A stretch of DNA of 64,000 nucleotides from Siphonodentalium dalli (taxonomy: Eukaryota > Mollusca > Scaphopoda > Gadilida > Siphonodentaliidae), in contig CP136066.1 in NCBI GenBank assembly GCA_032622095.1, positions 233,062,961 through 233,126,960 of the forward strand, read 5' to 3'. The notes below the pieces were generated by a model. It saw only the letters and a list, made by a program, of their open reading frames with translations, did not search any database and was not told where the DNA came from. Position numbers and translations under genes: made by a program. The number at the start of each line of letters is the position of its first letter. Positions within the stretch are counted from its first letter, which is position 1. This document shows positions 32,081 to 44,200 of this stretch, in pieces.

Positions 32081-33808
32081 GAAGTAATGTTACAGTGATG
32101 ACCAGTCGAATATCCGAAGTAATGTTACAGTGATGACCAGTCGAATATCCGAAGTAATGTTACAGTGATGACCAGTCGAATATCCGCGAAGTAATGTTAC
32201 AGTGATGACCAGTCGAATATCCGCGAAGTAATGTTACAGTGATGACCAGTCGAATATCCGCGAAGTAATGTTACAGTGAAGACCAGTCGAATATCCGCGA
32301 AGTAATGTTACAGTGATGACCAGTCGAATATCCGAAGTAATGTTACAGTGATGACCAGTCGAATATCCGCGAAGTAATGTTACAGTGATGACCAGTCGAA
32401 TATCCGCGAAGTAATGTTACAGTGATGACCAGTCGAATATCCGCGAAGTAATGTTACAGTGATGACCAGTCGAATATCCGCAAAGTAATGTTACAGTGAT
32501 GACCAGTCGAATATCCGCGAAGTAATGTTACAGTGATGACCAGTCGAATATCCGCAAAGTAATGTTACAGTGATGACCAGTCGAATATCCGCGAAGTAAT
32601 GTTACAGTGATGACCAGTCGAATATCCGCGAAGTAATGTTACAGTGATGACCAGTCGAATATCCGCGAAGTAATGTTACAGTGATGACCAGTCGAATATC
32701 CGCGAAGTAATGTTACAGTGATGACCAGTCGAATATCCGCGAAGTAATGTTACAGTGATGACCAGTTGAATATCCGCGAAGTAATGTTACAGTGATGACC
32801 AGTCGAATATCCGCGAAGTAATGTTACAGTGATGACCAGTCGAATATCCGCGAAGTAATGTTACAGTGATGACCAGTCGAATATCCGCGAAGTAATGTTA
32901 CAGTGATGACCAGTCGAATATCCGCGAAGTAATGTTACAGTGATGACCAGTCGAATATCCGCGAAGTAATGTTACAGTGATGACCAGTCGAATATCCGCG
33001 AAGTAATGTTACAGTGATGACCAGTCGAATATCCGCGAAGTAATGTTACAGTGATGACCAGTCGAATATCCGCGAAGTAATGTTACAGTGATGACCAGTC
33101 GAATATCCGCGAAGTAATGTTACAGTGATGACCAGTCGAATACCCGCGAAGTAATGTTACAGTGATGACCAGTCGAATATCCGCGAAGTAATGTTACAGT
33201 GATGACCAGTCGAATATCCGCGAAGTAATGTTACAGTGATGACCAGTCGAATATCCGCGAAGTAATGTTACAGTGATGACCAGTCGAATATCCGCGAAGT
33301 AATGTTACAGTGATGACCAGTCGAATATCCGCGAAGTAATGTTACAGTGATGACCAGTCGAATATCCGCGAAGTAATGTTACAGTGATGACCAGTCGAAT
33401 ATCCGCGAAGTAATGTTACAGTGATGACCAGTCGAATATCCGCGAAGTAATGTTACAGTGATGACCAGTCGAATATCCGCGAAGTAATGTTACATTGATG
33501 ACCAGTCGAATATCCGAAGTAATGTTACAGTGATGACCAGTCGAATATCCGAAGTAATGTTACAGTGATGACCAGTCGAATATCCGCGAAGTAATGTTAC
33601 AGTGATGACCAGTCGAATATCCGCGAAGTAATGTTACAGTGATGACCAGTCGAATATCCGCGAAGTAATGTTACAGTGATGACCAGTCGAATATCCGCGA
33701 AGTAATGTTACAGTGATGACCATTCGAATATCCGCGAAGTAATGTTACAGTGACGACCAGTCGAATATCCGCGAAGTAATGTTACAGTGATGACCAGTCG
33801 AATATCCG
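32081..33808. repeat. 37-bp satellite, about 47 units
   Basis: Unit GAAGTAATGTTACAGTGATG + ACCAGTCGAATATCCGC. Most units are 37 bp. Five or so, mainly at the left edge and near 32,335 and 33,515-33,560, lack the final GC and are 35 bp. Units are otherwise nearly identical, with isolated changes such as TTGAATATCC near 32,765. There are no spacers, so this is not a CRISPR array. Confidence 0.97.
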
Positions 33809-33903
33809 CCAAACGTTATTACTTGCTGCTTTCTCCTGATGGTAAAAATAAAGAGCGTTTGACTCTCTGTTGTGAAGAAAGGTGAAAACAATATGATTGT
33901 GCG

Positions 33904-34170
33904 TGATATGAATATCGACCCGCGCCGTCTGTGAGCGGGGATGTATGGGCCGAGTAAATATCACGAAGGGTTGAATATCCTCGAACAGTTAGATTGTAAA
34001 TAAAGGCATATGCCATTCGAATAGATAGCATACTGGAGAATGATCGAGCTATCGTGAATGGGTATTATGTCATGCTTGAGTCTCTACATGGGCGAAGTTA
34101 GCCTGCGAAAGTTTGAGCAATTTACGAGGTTTAGTTAGAGGAGGACAAGCTTCAAACATCACCGAGGGGC
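33904..34170 (+). repeat. Right member of diverged direct repeats flanking the satellite
   Basis: See 31,452-31,710. The offset is about 2,450 bp. No TG...CA ends, primer binding site or polypurine tract is visible, so I do not call these LTRs. Confidence 0.6.
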
Positions 34171-34776
34171 GATTCCATTCATTATGCTCGGCTACAACGA
34201 GTAATGAAATTACAATGGGCAATGAATGGAATGATCGGGCGTAAATTCAGCGTAAATACTCCGAGTACGCTGGCTAAACCTACGGCCGAGGTAGTGTAAT
34301 TTCGAGAGTAGTGTAATGTGACGTCATTTTCCTCGAAAAGATCGGTTGTCAACTGAGAAAGCACATGGAAAATATTTATGTAATGGATTAAATGAATTTA
34401 ATTTTTAATAATTTGTTATACATATGTAATATATAATTCAGAAATATATAATTCAATTGAATGACAGTTAAAATTATTTATCCAAAGTTTTAGATACTTG
34501 TTCTAAAATTAGATATTTTTCTTGTTCGATAAAAGTCAAAATTCTCGTTAAGTTTCTTTGTGAATATCAGATATTTTTGCTCATTTACTTAAGTCTTCAT
34601 CCATTCGACACGCCCAGTGTGAGTTTGTCAAATTTCCTGGATTAAAAATTAGGTTTTGTTTGCAGTTTTAACTATATATTTTTTAGATTAGTCCCGTCAC
34701 TAAAATCATTCCATTCACTTTAACCCAGGGTAATTTACTCGTTGTAGCCGAGCGTAATGAATGGAATCGCCCCCGA
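34163..34776. mobile_element. MITE with GGGGCGATTCCATTCATTA ends
   Basis: The left end GGGGCGATTCCATTCATTAT (34,166) and the right end (to 34,773) are inverted over about 70 bp. They include GCTCGGCTACAACGAGTAAT and GAATGGAATGAT. CGA lies on both sides (34,163-34,165 and 34,774-34,776). The interior is AT-rich and non-coding. A 3-bp duplication is short and could be chance. Confidence 0.7.
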
Positions 34777-34929
34777 CAGAATATAATACTAGCTCGCTAG
34801 CTGACACTGCCAAAAGCTATTTTGTTATTTTATGAAAAATTTTATTGGCTAAGAAAATTTTCTTAATATACTCCCTAGAAATAAAATTTCTTATATCTTT
34901 CTTAAGTTTTTACTTAAAATAAGAAAACT

Positions 34930-36461
34930 ACTAAGAAATAAATTTGATTTTTGAGACAATGCAAATTTTTTGAAATTGGGTGGGATACGAACCCCGGCCC
35001 GACGGCGAGCGCGCCTTGCGCCTGGTGTGTTGTATAGTCCCAAGCATGTTCTAAGAGCAATGCTCGCCATGTTTCGGAGGCAAAAAATATATAACATTGC
35101 CGCTGTGCCGTACCTCCTACATACATATATATATAGAGACCTTAAAATGTGAATATAGTGTCCTAAGTGCGACGTCGGAATACAGCGGCCATTCGAGCTT
35201 CCTTTTTTGGGGTTGCTTCGGTGGCCGTGTGGTATTGACGTCGGACTTTGAGTCGCAAGGCGCGCTCGCCGTCGGGCCGGGGTTCGTATCCCACCCAATT
35301 TCAAAAAATTTGCATTGTCTCAAAAATCAAATTTGCTTCTAAAAATAGGCGCCTGGTGTGTTGTATAGTCCCAAGCATGTTCTAAGAGAAATGCTCGCCA
35401 TGTTTCGGAGGCAAAAAATATATAACATTGCCGCTGTGCCGTACCTCCTACATACATATATATATAGAGACCTTAAAATGTGAATATAGTGTCCTAAGTG
35501 CGACGTCGGAATACAGCGGCCATTCGAGCTTCCTTTTTTGGGGTTGCTTCGGTGGCCGTGTGGTATTGACGTCGGACTTTGAGTCGCAAGGCGCGCTCGC
35601 CGTCGGGCCGGGGTTCGTATCCCACCCAATTTCAAAAAATTTGCATTGTCTCAAAAATCAAATTTGCTTCTAAAAATAGGCGCCTGGTGTGTTGTATAGT
35701 CCCAAGCATGTTCTAAGAGAAATGCTCGCCATGTTTCGGAGGCAAAAAATATATAACATTGCCGCTGTGCCGTACCTCCTACATACATATATATATAGAG
35801 ACCTTAAAATGTGAATATAGTGTCCTAAGTGCGACGTCGGAATACAGCGGCCATTCGAGCTTCCTTTTTTGGGGTTGCTTCGGTGGCCGTGTGGTATTGA
35901 CGTCGGACTTTGAGTCGCAAGGCGCGCTCGCCGTCGGGCCGGGGTTCGTATCCCACCCAATTTCAAAAAATTTGCATTGTCTCAAAAATCAAATTTGCTT
36001 CTAAAAATAGGCGCCTGGTGTGTTGTATAGTCCCAAGCATGTTCTAAGAGAAATGCTCGCCATGTTTCGGAGGCAAAAAATATATAACATTGCCGCTGTG
36101 CCGTACCTCCTACATACATATATATATAGAGACCTTAAAATGTGAATATAGTGTCCTAAGTGCGACGTCGGAATACAGCGGCCATTCGAGCTTCCTTTTT
36201 TGGGGTTGCTTCGGTGGCCGTGTGGTATTGACGTCGGACTTTGAGTCGCAAGGCGCGCTCGCCGTCGGGCCGGGGTTCGTATCCCACCCAATTTCAAAAA
36301 ATTTGCATTGTCTCAAAAATCAAATTTGCTTCTAAAAATAGGCGCCTGGTGTGTTGTATAGTCCCAAGCATGTTCTAAGAGAAATGCTCGCCATGTTTCG
36401 GAGGCAAAAAATATATAACATTGCCGCTGTGCCGTACCTCCTACATACATACTAAGAAATA
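34930..36461 (+). repeat. 331-bp tandem repeat carrying a tRNA-like Pol III promoter
   Basis: Four full units (starts 35,018, 35,349, 35,680 and 36,011) and a 110-bp fifth are almost identical. Each contains a tRNA-like head: A box TGGCCGTGTGG (35,222-35,232 in unit 1) and B box GGTTCGTATCC (35,281-35,291), as in a Ser/Leu-type tRNA with a long variable arm. Left of unit 1 lies an inverted copy of the B-box region (34,941-35,017). The whole array is bounded by ACTAAGAAATA at 34,930-34,940 and 36,451-36,461, like the target duplication of a SINE insertion. A SINE that later expanded in tandem is the simplest reading. Confidence 0.8.
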
Positions 36462-36631
36462 CTTTGGAAATTAAGTGAGCTATACTGTATTGTAGTGTGC
36501 ATGTTGACGGTTAAAATGTGTAGCTAAATTATTTTTTTTTGTCTCCAGCTGTCATTTAGATATGATTTTAAATTGATATATAGAGCAGAGATCTGACAGT
36601 TGGTTCCACGAGTCTATTGTCCGGTCGGTAC
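36462..36631. other. Short unannotated stretch
   Basis: Nothing recognised. Confidence 0.3.
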
Positions 36632-37113
36632 AGGGGGGGGGGGGTGGGGCACGCATGCTGATGTTTTCCATTCGATCCTTGTTGGGACCCACCCACCCCC
36701 GCGTCCAAATATTTTCCGTTTTTTCCAGACCTTTTTAGGACACCTGCTAAAACAGAGATTTGCGGGGGGAAATTCACTGTAAACAGCTGTATATATTATT
36801 TGTCATGGATGTTAACATTGACATGTAGATAGGAATGAGTCATTTTGGGGTCATTCGGCCATCGGCCATCTTGGATTTCAAAATGCAATCCATTTGTATG
36901 GGCTACAGCCTATACTGTGTCTGATCGTCATGAAATTTTTCATTTATGTTAATATTGACATTCTAAGGTGTTTTAAGCCAAACCCATTGCAAAAAACATT
37001 CAAAAAGACTTGCAGGAAAAAACATTTTGAGTTGCGGAAAAAATTGTTTGTTGGTCCCATCGACCACCCAACCACCCCGGCATACGTGCCCGGAAAACAT
37101 TTCCCCCGTCGGT
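36632..37113 (-). repeat. Interspersed repeat beginning with G12, inverted copy at 5.3 kb
   Basis: G12 at 36,633-36,644. The segment to about 37,113 is the inverse of 5300-5757, including CACCCACCCCCGCGTCC, GGCCATCTTGGATTTCAAAAT and CCGGCATACGTGCCCGG. Confidence 0.6.
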
Positions 37114-37983
37114 AACGTGTTTTGGGTAAACTTCTTGTTGTATCTTGGTCTACTTATTGTCAGCCTGTGTCCTCTTAGTCTATCGGCATCCCTTAGGTTT
37201 TGTGACTTCCTCTAGGTCGTTTATTATTTTGTATACTTGGATCATATCCGATCATTCTCTCCGCGGTCTGATGTGCCACGCTATATAACGATTACATGGC
37301 CGTTTTCAGAACGTTGTTGTGTTATGTGTGTATTGTAATGTGTGTGCGTGTGTGATGATTGTTTATTCTATTTACTATTTTCATACGGTAGGTATTTTCA
37401 AATATTTTGACCGGAATGTTCTCATTTGCACATATTGCATTTTTGTTTTCTCATGTACCATACATTATATTGGCTGAGAAATTGAGAATAAAAGCAATAC
37501 TACAAAAATAATAAAATTTCAGCCAGATTTTGCAATGTGTGAATTACGCAGTCCAATGTGCATGCATGTGATTGAACAGAAATCGCGTGAACGTCGTAAC
37601 AATCAGAACAAACGAAGTGTCCATAACAAAAGTTTCATGGGAAATCCAATATCTGAAATATTCGTGCAACCATCTCTATAAAATATTGTTTTTCGCAGAT
37701 CGACTATAAATTATTCACATAACATGAAATCATGATTGTATTTTGGCACTGGATTGTTGTCGGGGAGTGATTGAGAATTCTTAAGTTCGCACATAAAGTT
37801 ATAACCTTTTGTGGAAGCTGCACGATTTGAAAAGTTTCTGTAAAGGTTATTAACTAACGGCGACACGTGAGTTGCGCGATTCTGTCACGAACACGGTTTA
37901 GGGTATAATTATACATTTCGTTGGCAATTTTAGGGATCCAACCAGGGACGTCGCTAGACTGTTCCCGTGGCGGTGGCGTGGGT
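37114..37983. other. Unannotated stretch
   Basis: AT-rich DNA without recognised features. Confidence 0.3.
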
Positions 37984-38000
37984 GGGGGGGGGGGGGGGGG
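37984..38000 (+). repeat. G17 homopolymer run
   Basis: Seventeen consecutive G, preceded by GGTGGCGTGGGT. Potential G-quadruplex former and sequencing trouble spot. Confidence 0.95.
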
Positions 38001-38021
38001 TCGCATAATTAATTTTCATAT

Positions 38022-38933
38022 GAAAGGCCCACTTAATTTTCGAACACCCAGATCTTTTTATATAAAATATAAGCCATATTATATACCATTTGACAGAGGA
38101 AGCTCCAAAACATTTTATTATCAACTTATTCGGTGTAATAAACTATATTTACACACTAAGTGTGGTTATCACTAAATCCAGCATTTCGATTGGTCGGCGC
38201 CCACGTGACTAGTTGCAGTTATTTCTCGGTGAACGCGCAACAGCTCATAACTGCAAGCCCATAATTACATCGATACGTCATCGATACCGGAAAGAAAAAC
38301 GCGTAATGTTTTGGGCGCATTTGGACTCGCGCAGGATTGACTTAAATTAAATCATCAGGTTTCAATATAAAGAAATTGTTCCTGTTAACTTTTGCCAAGG
38401 GTGCTATGGGATATTTTGGGCTGGTTTTGTCACGATACACTTTTCGATTTAAATACATATACAAAAGTTGCTTTTTCGCTAAATGTATATAAATGTAACG
38501 ATTAACTGTCATGTGGACTGTTTTTATGGAGATGTAACCGTGAGGTAAGCGGTCATAACTTGTCTGTAAAACCCTTCGGGTTTTACACAAGTTATGACCA
38601 CTTACCTCACGGTTACATCTCCATAAAAACAGTCCACATGACAGTTAATCCTTATGTGAACATGTTGTTTTTGTTGAGATACCGACTTGGTGTTCTTTGC
38701 TCAAGTTTCATTATTATTTTCAATGGAAGGGGAATAACTCTATATCTTAAGAAATCTTTCTATGATTTCAGCTGTTTCTATTTCTCTATGGGCATCTTCT
38801 GAGACACAGACGTTTCAAATGGTGATGATTTATAGTATTTTAATCATATTTTATGGCATAGATTGCTATTAAAACCGTATATCAAGGCCCTGTAAAAATA
38901 TTCGGTGACTCGAAAATTAAGTGGACCTTTAAA
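38022..38933. mobile_element. AAAGGTCC-ended MITE with a nested hairpin element
   Basis: The left end GAAAGGCCCACTTAATTTTCG and right end CGAAAATTAAGTGGACCTTT are inverted. The family body resumes at about 38,654 (GTGAACATGTTGTTTTTGTTG) and has half of the usual CAATGGAAGGGGAATAACTC hairpin. Between lies an insert of about 500 bp (38,153-38,650) that has a separate copy at 60,663-61,070. Confidence 0.65.
38501..38649. repeat. 149-bp near-perfect hairpin
   Basis: The left arm from ATTAACTGTCATGTGGACTG and the right arm ending CAGTCCACATGACAGTTAAT pair over about 70 bp. This includes TTTATGGAGATGTAACCGTG and a tip of GTAAAACCC-TTC-GGGTTTTAC. At 61,010-61,070 only the right arm is present. Confidence 0.85.
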
Positions 38934-39712
38934 CTCAGCTGAATGTTTCTGAAATAGGTCTGCAATTTCCATATTATACCATGCTGCACTGTAAATTAGC
39001 CCAATATAAAGTATCGATCGGTTTGTCTATGTGCAATTGCCGCGCACTCAAACACGCCCAGTTATTCTATCTATACTGTATTTAGTCATCTAGGTCAACA
39101 TGATGTTACATCGGATCGTGTTATGGTCTGTTTATTTTGGATATGAAACGCACGACCCAATTGGCAGTTGGCAGTTCGACGAATATGATTTAGTGCAACA
39201 CACGCAAATATGTGAGATATTAGATTAAATCGAAACGCGCTCCTTCAATCCTGAAATAGCAGGAAATATTGAAAGAAAAAAAACCAATCTAATTAAAATT
39301 AGATCCTCTGACAAGCTATACGTTGTACAGAGTCTAAATAGTTTCACTATATTCACACTACTGTCGCTATAAATAGCTTATGCGTGCAATCCATGCAGTA
39401 TGACGTCACAGCGCACGCATTCTTTTTAACGATTCGCAGAATGATGTCTCCTTTCGGTTTCGTTTTGACGAATTTCATTACAAAACGGGTTGTTAGCTTT
39501 GACAGTCTTGGAAATAGTTACTTCTATTCGACTTGTTAGGCATTATTGGTGTTATCTTTGAATCTTTATAACCGCATTTTAGTGTTTAATTAGTTGAGTA
39601 AACACTGCGAAATTAGCAATGTGACAGGAAATTATTATGTTATGTTTTAGCTATATGTCGCGAGAAACTGGGGAGTCGAAGAATTCATCGCGCTTTCCTG
39701 TTAAGTGTTGTG
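38934..39712. other. Unannotated stretch
   Basis: Contains a TATGACGTCACAG (CRE-like) at about 39,398. No gene recognised. Confidence 0.3.
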
Positions 39713-39894
39713 ATTGGCTGACACTAACGTAATGATTATGGGTGGTAACGGAAATCCCCACTATTTTCTTTAGATTGGCTGACCCTAACGTAATGATTAT
39801 GGGTGGTAATGGAAATCCCCACTATTTTCTTTAGATTGGCTGACACTAGCGTAATGATTATGGGTTATAATGGAAAGCCCCACTATTTTCTCTA
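39713..39894. repeat. 61-bp tandem repeat, three units
   Basis: GATTGGCTGACACTAACGTAATGATTATGG...AATCCCCACTATTTTCTTTA-type units follow each other three times with few changes. Confidence 0.85.
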
Positions 39895-40486
39895 GACTCT
39901 GTACCGCGTAGCTTGCTCGAGAGTCCAATGCCAATTATAACTGCCCCGGACTGCCGGCGGACACACCACATTGGGACCGGATTGGGCGATTACGTGTTAC
40001 GATATTGAAGGTGTATTGCACAAGTTCATAGGGTGCACTTTTCTCGGTAAAATTCCTCCAAGAATAATCACCGTGAAATGGAACTGAAATTTATTAATGA
40101 AATAATTAATTCCGCGACCAGTAAACATTATAATTATCTCGACCTCCTATTTACCTTATTTTACAATTACGGGTTCGCGCCTTGTATCAATGAACATCGA
40201 CATGGGGTCCATTAGTATGTATTTGTTTAGCTATGAATGTAATCACCCTGTATACATATGTTCGCTGTCAAAACTTTCTTGTCAGCTTGTATAATAGTGA
40301 AGTGAAGTGAAAAGGTGCATGTTAACGACAGTGATCTGAATAGGAACCCTATCATTGTTTAAGTAAATAATACGGACTTCTCTAAATACCAACAACATTA
40401 TGTACAAGCAATGGCAGACAGAATTAAATTTAGTCTAAGACGTGTAATATACGTGGAGTAACCCATCAATCAATCAATACGCCCTA
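39895..40486. other. Unannotated stretch
   Basis: Ends in CCATCAATCAATCAATACGCC just before the long-TIR element. No gene recognised. Confidence 0.3.
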
Positions 40487-40935
40487 TATGTGACCCGCCA
40501 TATTAGTAGAGGCTGTAAGCTGATGGGGTGTGCAAATCTGGATAAAAGCATGAAAATTGGTACACATATAGAGTAGACCGTGGGGGTTCAGTTCGAAGCG
40601 AGACCCAAATTGGCAGACCCCCTCATATGACCTTGAGGTCAAGGTCAAGGTCATCAACATTAATTTTCACTATAGGTTGTCTGGAATGTGCATAAGGGGG
40701 CTAAAAAGGTATGAATTGTGCATATTATTCATTACTCCACACTGGGGAGATATAATATGACTGACATTGTGATATTTGGGGGCTTTATATGAGAGTTGGA
40801 TTGTTTTTGGTGACCTTGAACTTAAAATTGTGCCATGTTATCAATTATCACTTGGGAGAGGGAATGGTTTAGGTGTATCAGGTTAGATGTGTTATTCAAA
40901 CATATTGCAACAATCATAATTATATCCAATATAAG

Positions 40936-41216
40936 TGGGGGCGTAAAGTGGCTCAGTTGGTAAGGTACGTGTTGCATTAGACAAACATAAACCATTCCAA
41001 TTAGTGATGGTGAAACTGATTCGAATCTGGCACACACAGGGATTCATGTACATGTAATTGGGAAAGTTTGTCAATTGCTTGCCTGTGTTCAGTGATTTAT
41101 TCTCAGTGAGATATATCCTTTGCACAGCCTCTCCTCCACCTGTAAATCTGACATGATATGCCATGATGTGACATAGCAGCTAAAACGACCATTAACCCCA
41201 ATAAAACAAACAAACA
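40936..41216 (+). mobile_element. tRNA-derived SINE with (AAAC)n tail
   Basis: A box TGGCTCAGTTGG at 40,949-40,960 and B box GATTCGAATCTGG at 41,018-41,030. The distance is too large and the intervening sequence too unstructured for a working tRNA. The 3' end reads CTAAAACGACCATTAACCCC-AATAAAACAAACAAAC. Tails close to this are, to my knowledge, typical of SINEs widespread in molluscs. Confidence 0.65.
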
Positions 41217-44200
41217 TCAGTTTCTTAAATTGGAATGATGCGCTTACATACCACTCGAAGTGAATGGTGTTCGCTGGTGTTCCGATGATTATTTTGACAC
41301 CATCAGATACGTTATTAGGATGAATAAAATATCCAATGATCAGAATTGGAACCCATGTCTCGCCAGCACATGGCACTTGTCAACGAAGGTACATGTAGTA
41401 CTAGCCAAAATGTATACCTGTTTTGAAAATTAAACTGAATAAGGTCAAGTCGGCGAATTATCGAAATCATATTCAACCCCTAACAGTATGTCTCAAGATT
41501 CTGTCATCAATGCACTTGATGTGCTTTGAGAAAGAAAAAAGATGTTTTCAGTCATGAGTGGCAATAACACAGCCAGTAAGCGTTAGGGCAAAATACAAAT
41601 TTGAAGAAAGAAGGCATTAGAAGGGTACCTCTTTCTGTGACAAATAAATAATAATTTCTACTGATTTCATTGAAGGGGGTGATAATAGCCAGGTTCAGCC
41701 AAACATTCGTTTAACTTGTAACATGTGCTACTGTGGTATACTTGCTATGGATACACACTTGGCAGGAGAAGTCGTGTGATTTACGGCGCCAAAGCTACAC
41801 GTTTTGAGATCGGTCCAATTTGTAGCAGAATGTGTAAACATAATCTGGTGGTAAGCGACATGTCCACAGTGCAACCACTGATATGCTTAATTGACTTCAA
41901 TCAAGACAATATTTCCACATGGAAACATTTGAATCTCCTATATTCTCATACATCATGAATAGCGTTGGTTTCTCACTAAAGAAAACATTATCAGAAGATT
42001 GGATTATTCCACTTTGCTGCTACACATTTGATACAACTTCCAAATGACTTGACCATGTAAGTGTATGCGGAATGTTGGTATGAGTCAGGATACTTTCTTT
42101 GGCAATGCTGGCAACACAAGTTACATATACGATTGGCTATACCTTGCTTCTTCATAATATACTTAAGAGAATTTGGTGGTTTTATTATCAAAATTTAAAA
42201 AGTTACATACTTAAGAGTTGGTAATACCATGCAGGCAAAGTCCTGAATTACAGAATTGAAGAATGTTGAGTCTCCGTGAGTGTGACATCGGACCACCGTC
42301 ATAGATGGGTACCCTGGTCCAGCGGTGTATAGGGAATTTGATCATAAGCGGAGATGTGCACAATGATCACACGATTCCAGAATACAGGCAATCCGTTCAT
42401 CACTGGAAACTGGCACATTGGTTGCCTAGTTTCACGATGTGTATGGGTGATATTGGTGCGCTCGATCTGCACCCTAATTCCAGGATATCGGATATAGGTA
42501 GTCTGGTCACCACTGCAGAAGTACTCCATGCAGGTTCTGGATATGGCTAACTTTACCGACCACTGCTGGAATACCAGTCCCAGGATAAGAATATATTGCC
42601 CAGTCCCAGTATAAGAATATATTGACATTGCTAGATATACGTGTAGGTCACGCTTTTCACCGCTGTTCGAGTACAGTGACTTCTCTTGAAATTTACCACC
42701 ACAATATGGATACATAATATGGATAATCTAGACATCATTAGAGACAAGAACACTGGCGTCCCACTTTCGGGATAGATACGTAGAATACACCGCCCCAGAT
42801 GACACGCAAATGCCTCCCAAATCCAACGACACAGGTTAACTAGAGGAATAGTCATATACCGGTGTATGTTATCTGGTCACCACTAAAATTTTGACTAATC
42901 AGTCCTACGTATCGCTATGCCACTACCTGAGCTATCCTAGATGCTGACGGTCCGAAGCCAAACAAATGGATGGTTTGCATGGATATGTATTATTATGTGT
43001 GGTGGGTACTTTAGCTGACCAATTAATGCTGGAATCTGAGCGATTTGGCACCTGCTTTCGTTCACCATGATGGACATGCACCCAGTTCCTAGATACCACT
43101 ACTTTGGGAACTATTACGGTACCGGGTAACATAATATGGGGAGACTATATACATCCAGTTCCCCGACATCGCTGTTCTGTTCTGGCAATCTGACCAACAA
43201 CTTTCTGAATACCTAAACTATAATGATCCACATTGAGATACGGTAACCTGCCACCAATGTGAATATCCAGTCCTTGTACATGTTATGTGACCCATTGATA
43301 CATAGATATACTAGTATATTGGTCACCTCCTGACCATTTCACACATTGTCTACCAAATCGGAGATGTAAACACCAGAGAGCCAGCCTTGCTTGCTTTAGG
43401 ATTCAGTGGCATAGCATTTTGACACTCTTTACAAGCAATGACTAATTGTCTGCGAAAAAGATATTATTATAGCATATTAAGACAGCATTATAGCATAAAA
43501 AGATATTGTTATAGTATATTAAGATAGCATTATTATAGCATATTAGGATAGCATTGTTTGCACATTTCTTTCAAAACTAAACTTCCTTTTTTTCAAGAGA
43601 AAACCAATAAATTTTACTAACAGGATATATCTGAGGAGTTAGTGAATCAAAGGGTATGCTATATCACGATGCTAGTCTCTAATTCAGCGACCAGAGTGAT
43701 GGTCAGTAGATGATATACCACACAACAACCACAAGTATCTAACCACACTGCTAGAATTTATATGACACAGTATATGTCTGCTCGTGTCGAACATGGGGTG
43801 ATTTTAGCACAATAACTGTCTGACCTTTAAAAGGGCCACTTTCTTTGGTGTGGTGAGATCTCAACATTCACTGGGAGCGAACTTCTTTTTTATCAATGAG
43901 CTCATTCTCAATTGATGGACGAGTAATCAGAATTAGCACAAAACATGTATATTCAATGCTCTTGTTTCAACACTCCAGCTCTGTCTTTAGCATGACTTAA
44001 TCTTTTGTAACAAGTTATTCAACAACTAAATTATGTTCCACAATTTTGATGCCAATAATGGTGATAATATATTCTCGACAACAGTTCTCATTTATTGGGT
44101 GTGCATGTATTGGTAGTCATATTCTCATAATTGTTACCAAATTGAAAGCATATCGGTTCAACATATTCAACATATAATCTGTCTATACATTGCTGACATG

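Noticed and set aside
32081-33808. CRISPR-like regularly repeated 37-bp units
   Set aside because: There are no variable spacers between the repeats and the window is eukaryotic; it is a head-to-tail satellite.
31452-34170. LTR retrotransposon with the diverged direct repeats as LTRs
   Set aside because: There are no TG...CA ends, primer binding site, polypurine tract or gag/pol remnants; the inside is a satellite.
35214-35300. Functional tRNA gene
   Set aside because: A and B boxes are present, but acceptor stem pairing and a clear anticodon arm are missing, and it recurs inside a tandem repeat; SINE head preferred.
40940-41035. Functional tRNA gene
   Set aside because: The A-B box distance and intervening sequence do not fold as a tRNA, and a SINE tail follows.
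41717-43140. Several 65-140 codon frames inside the long-TIR element as transposase remnants
   Set aside because: I could see no DDE-type motif spacing or other transposase hallmark in any of them.
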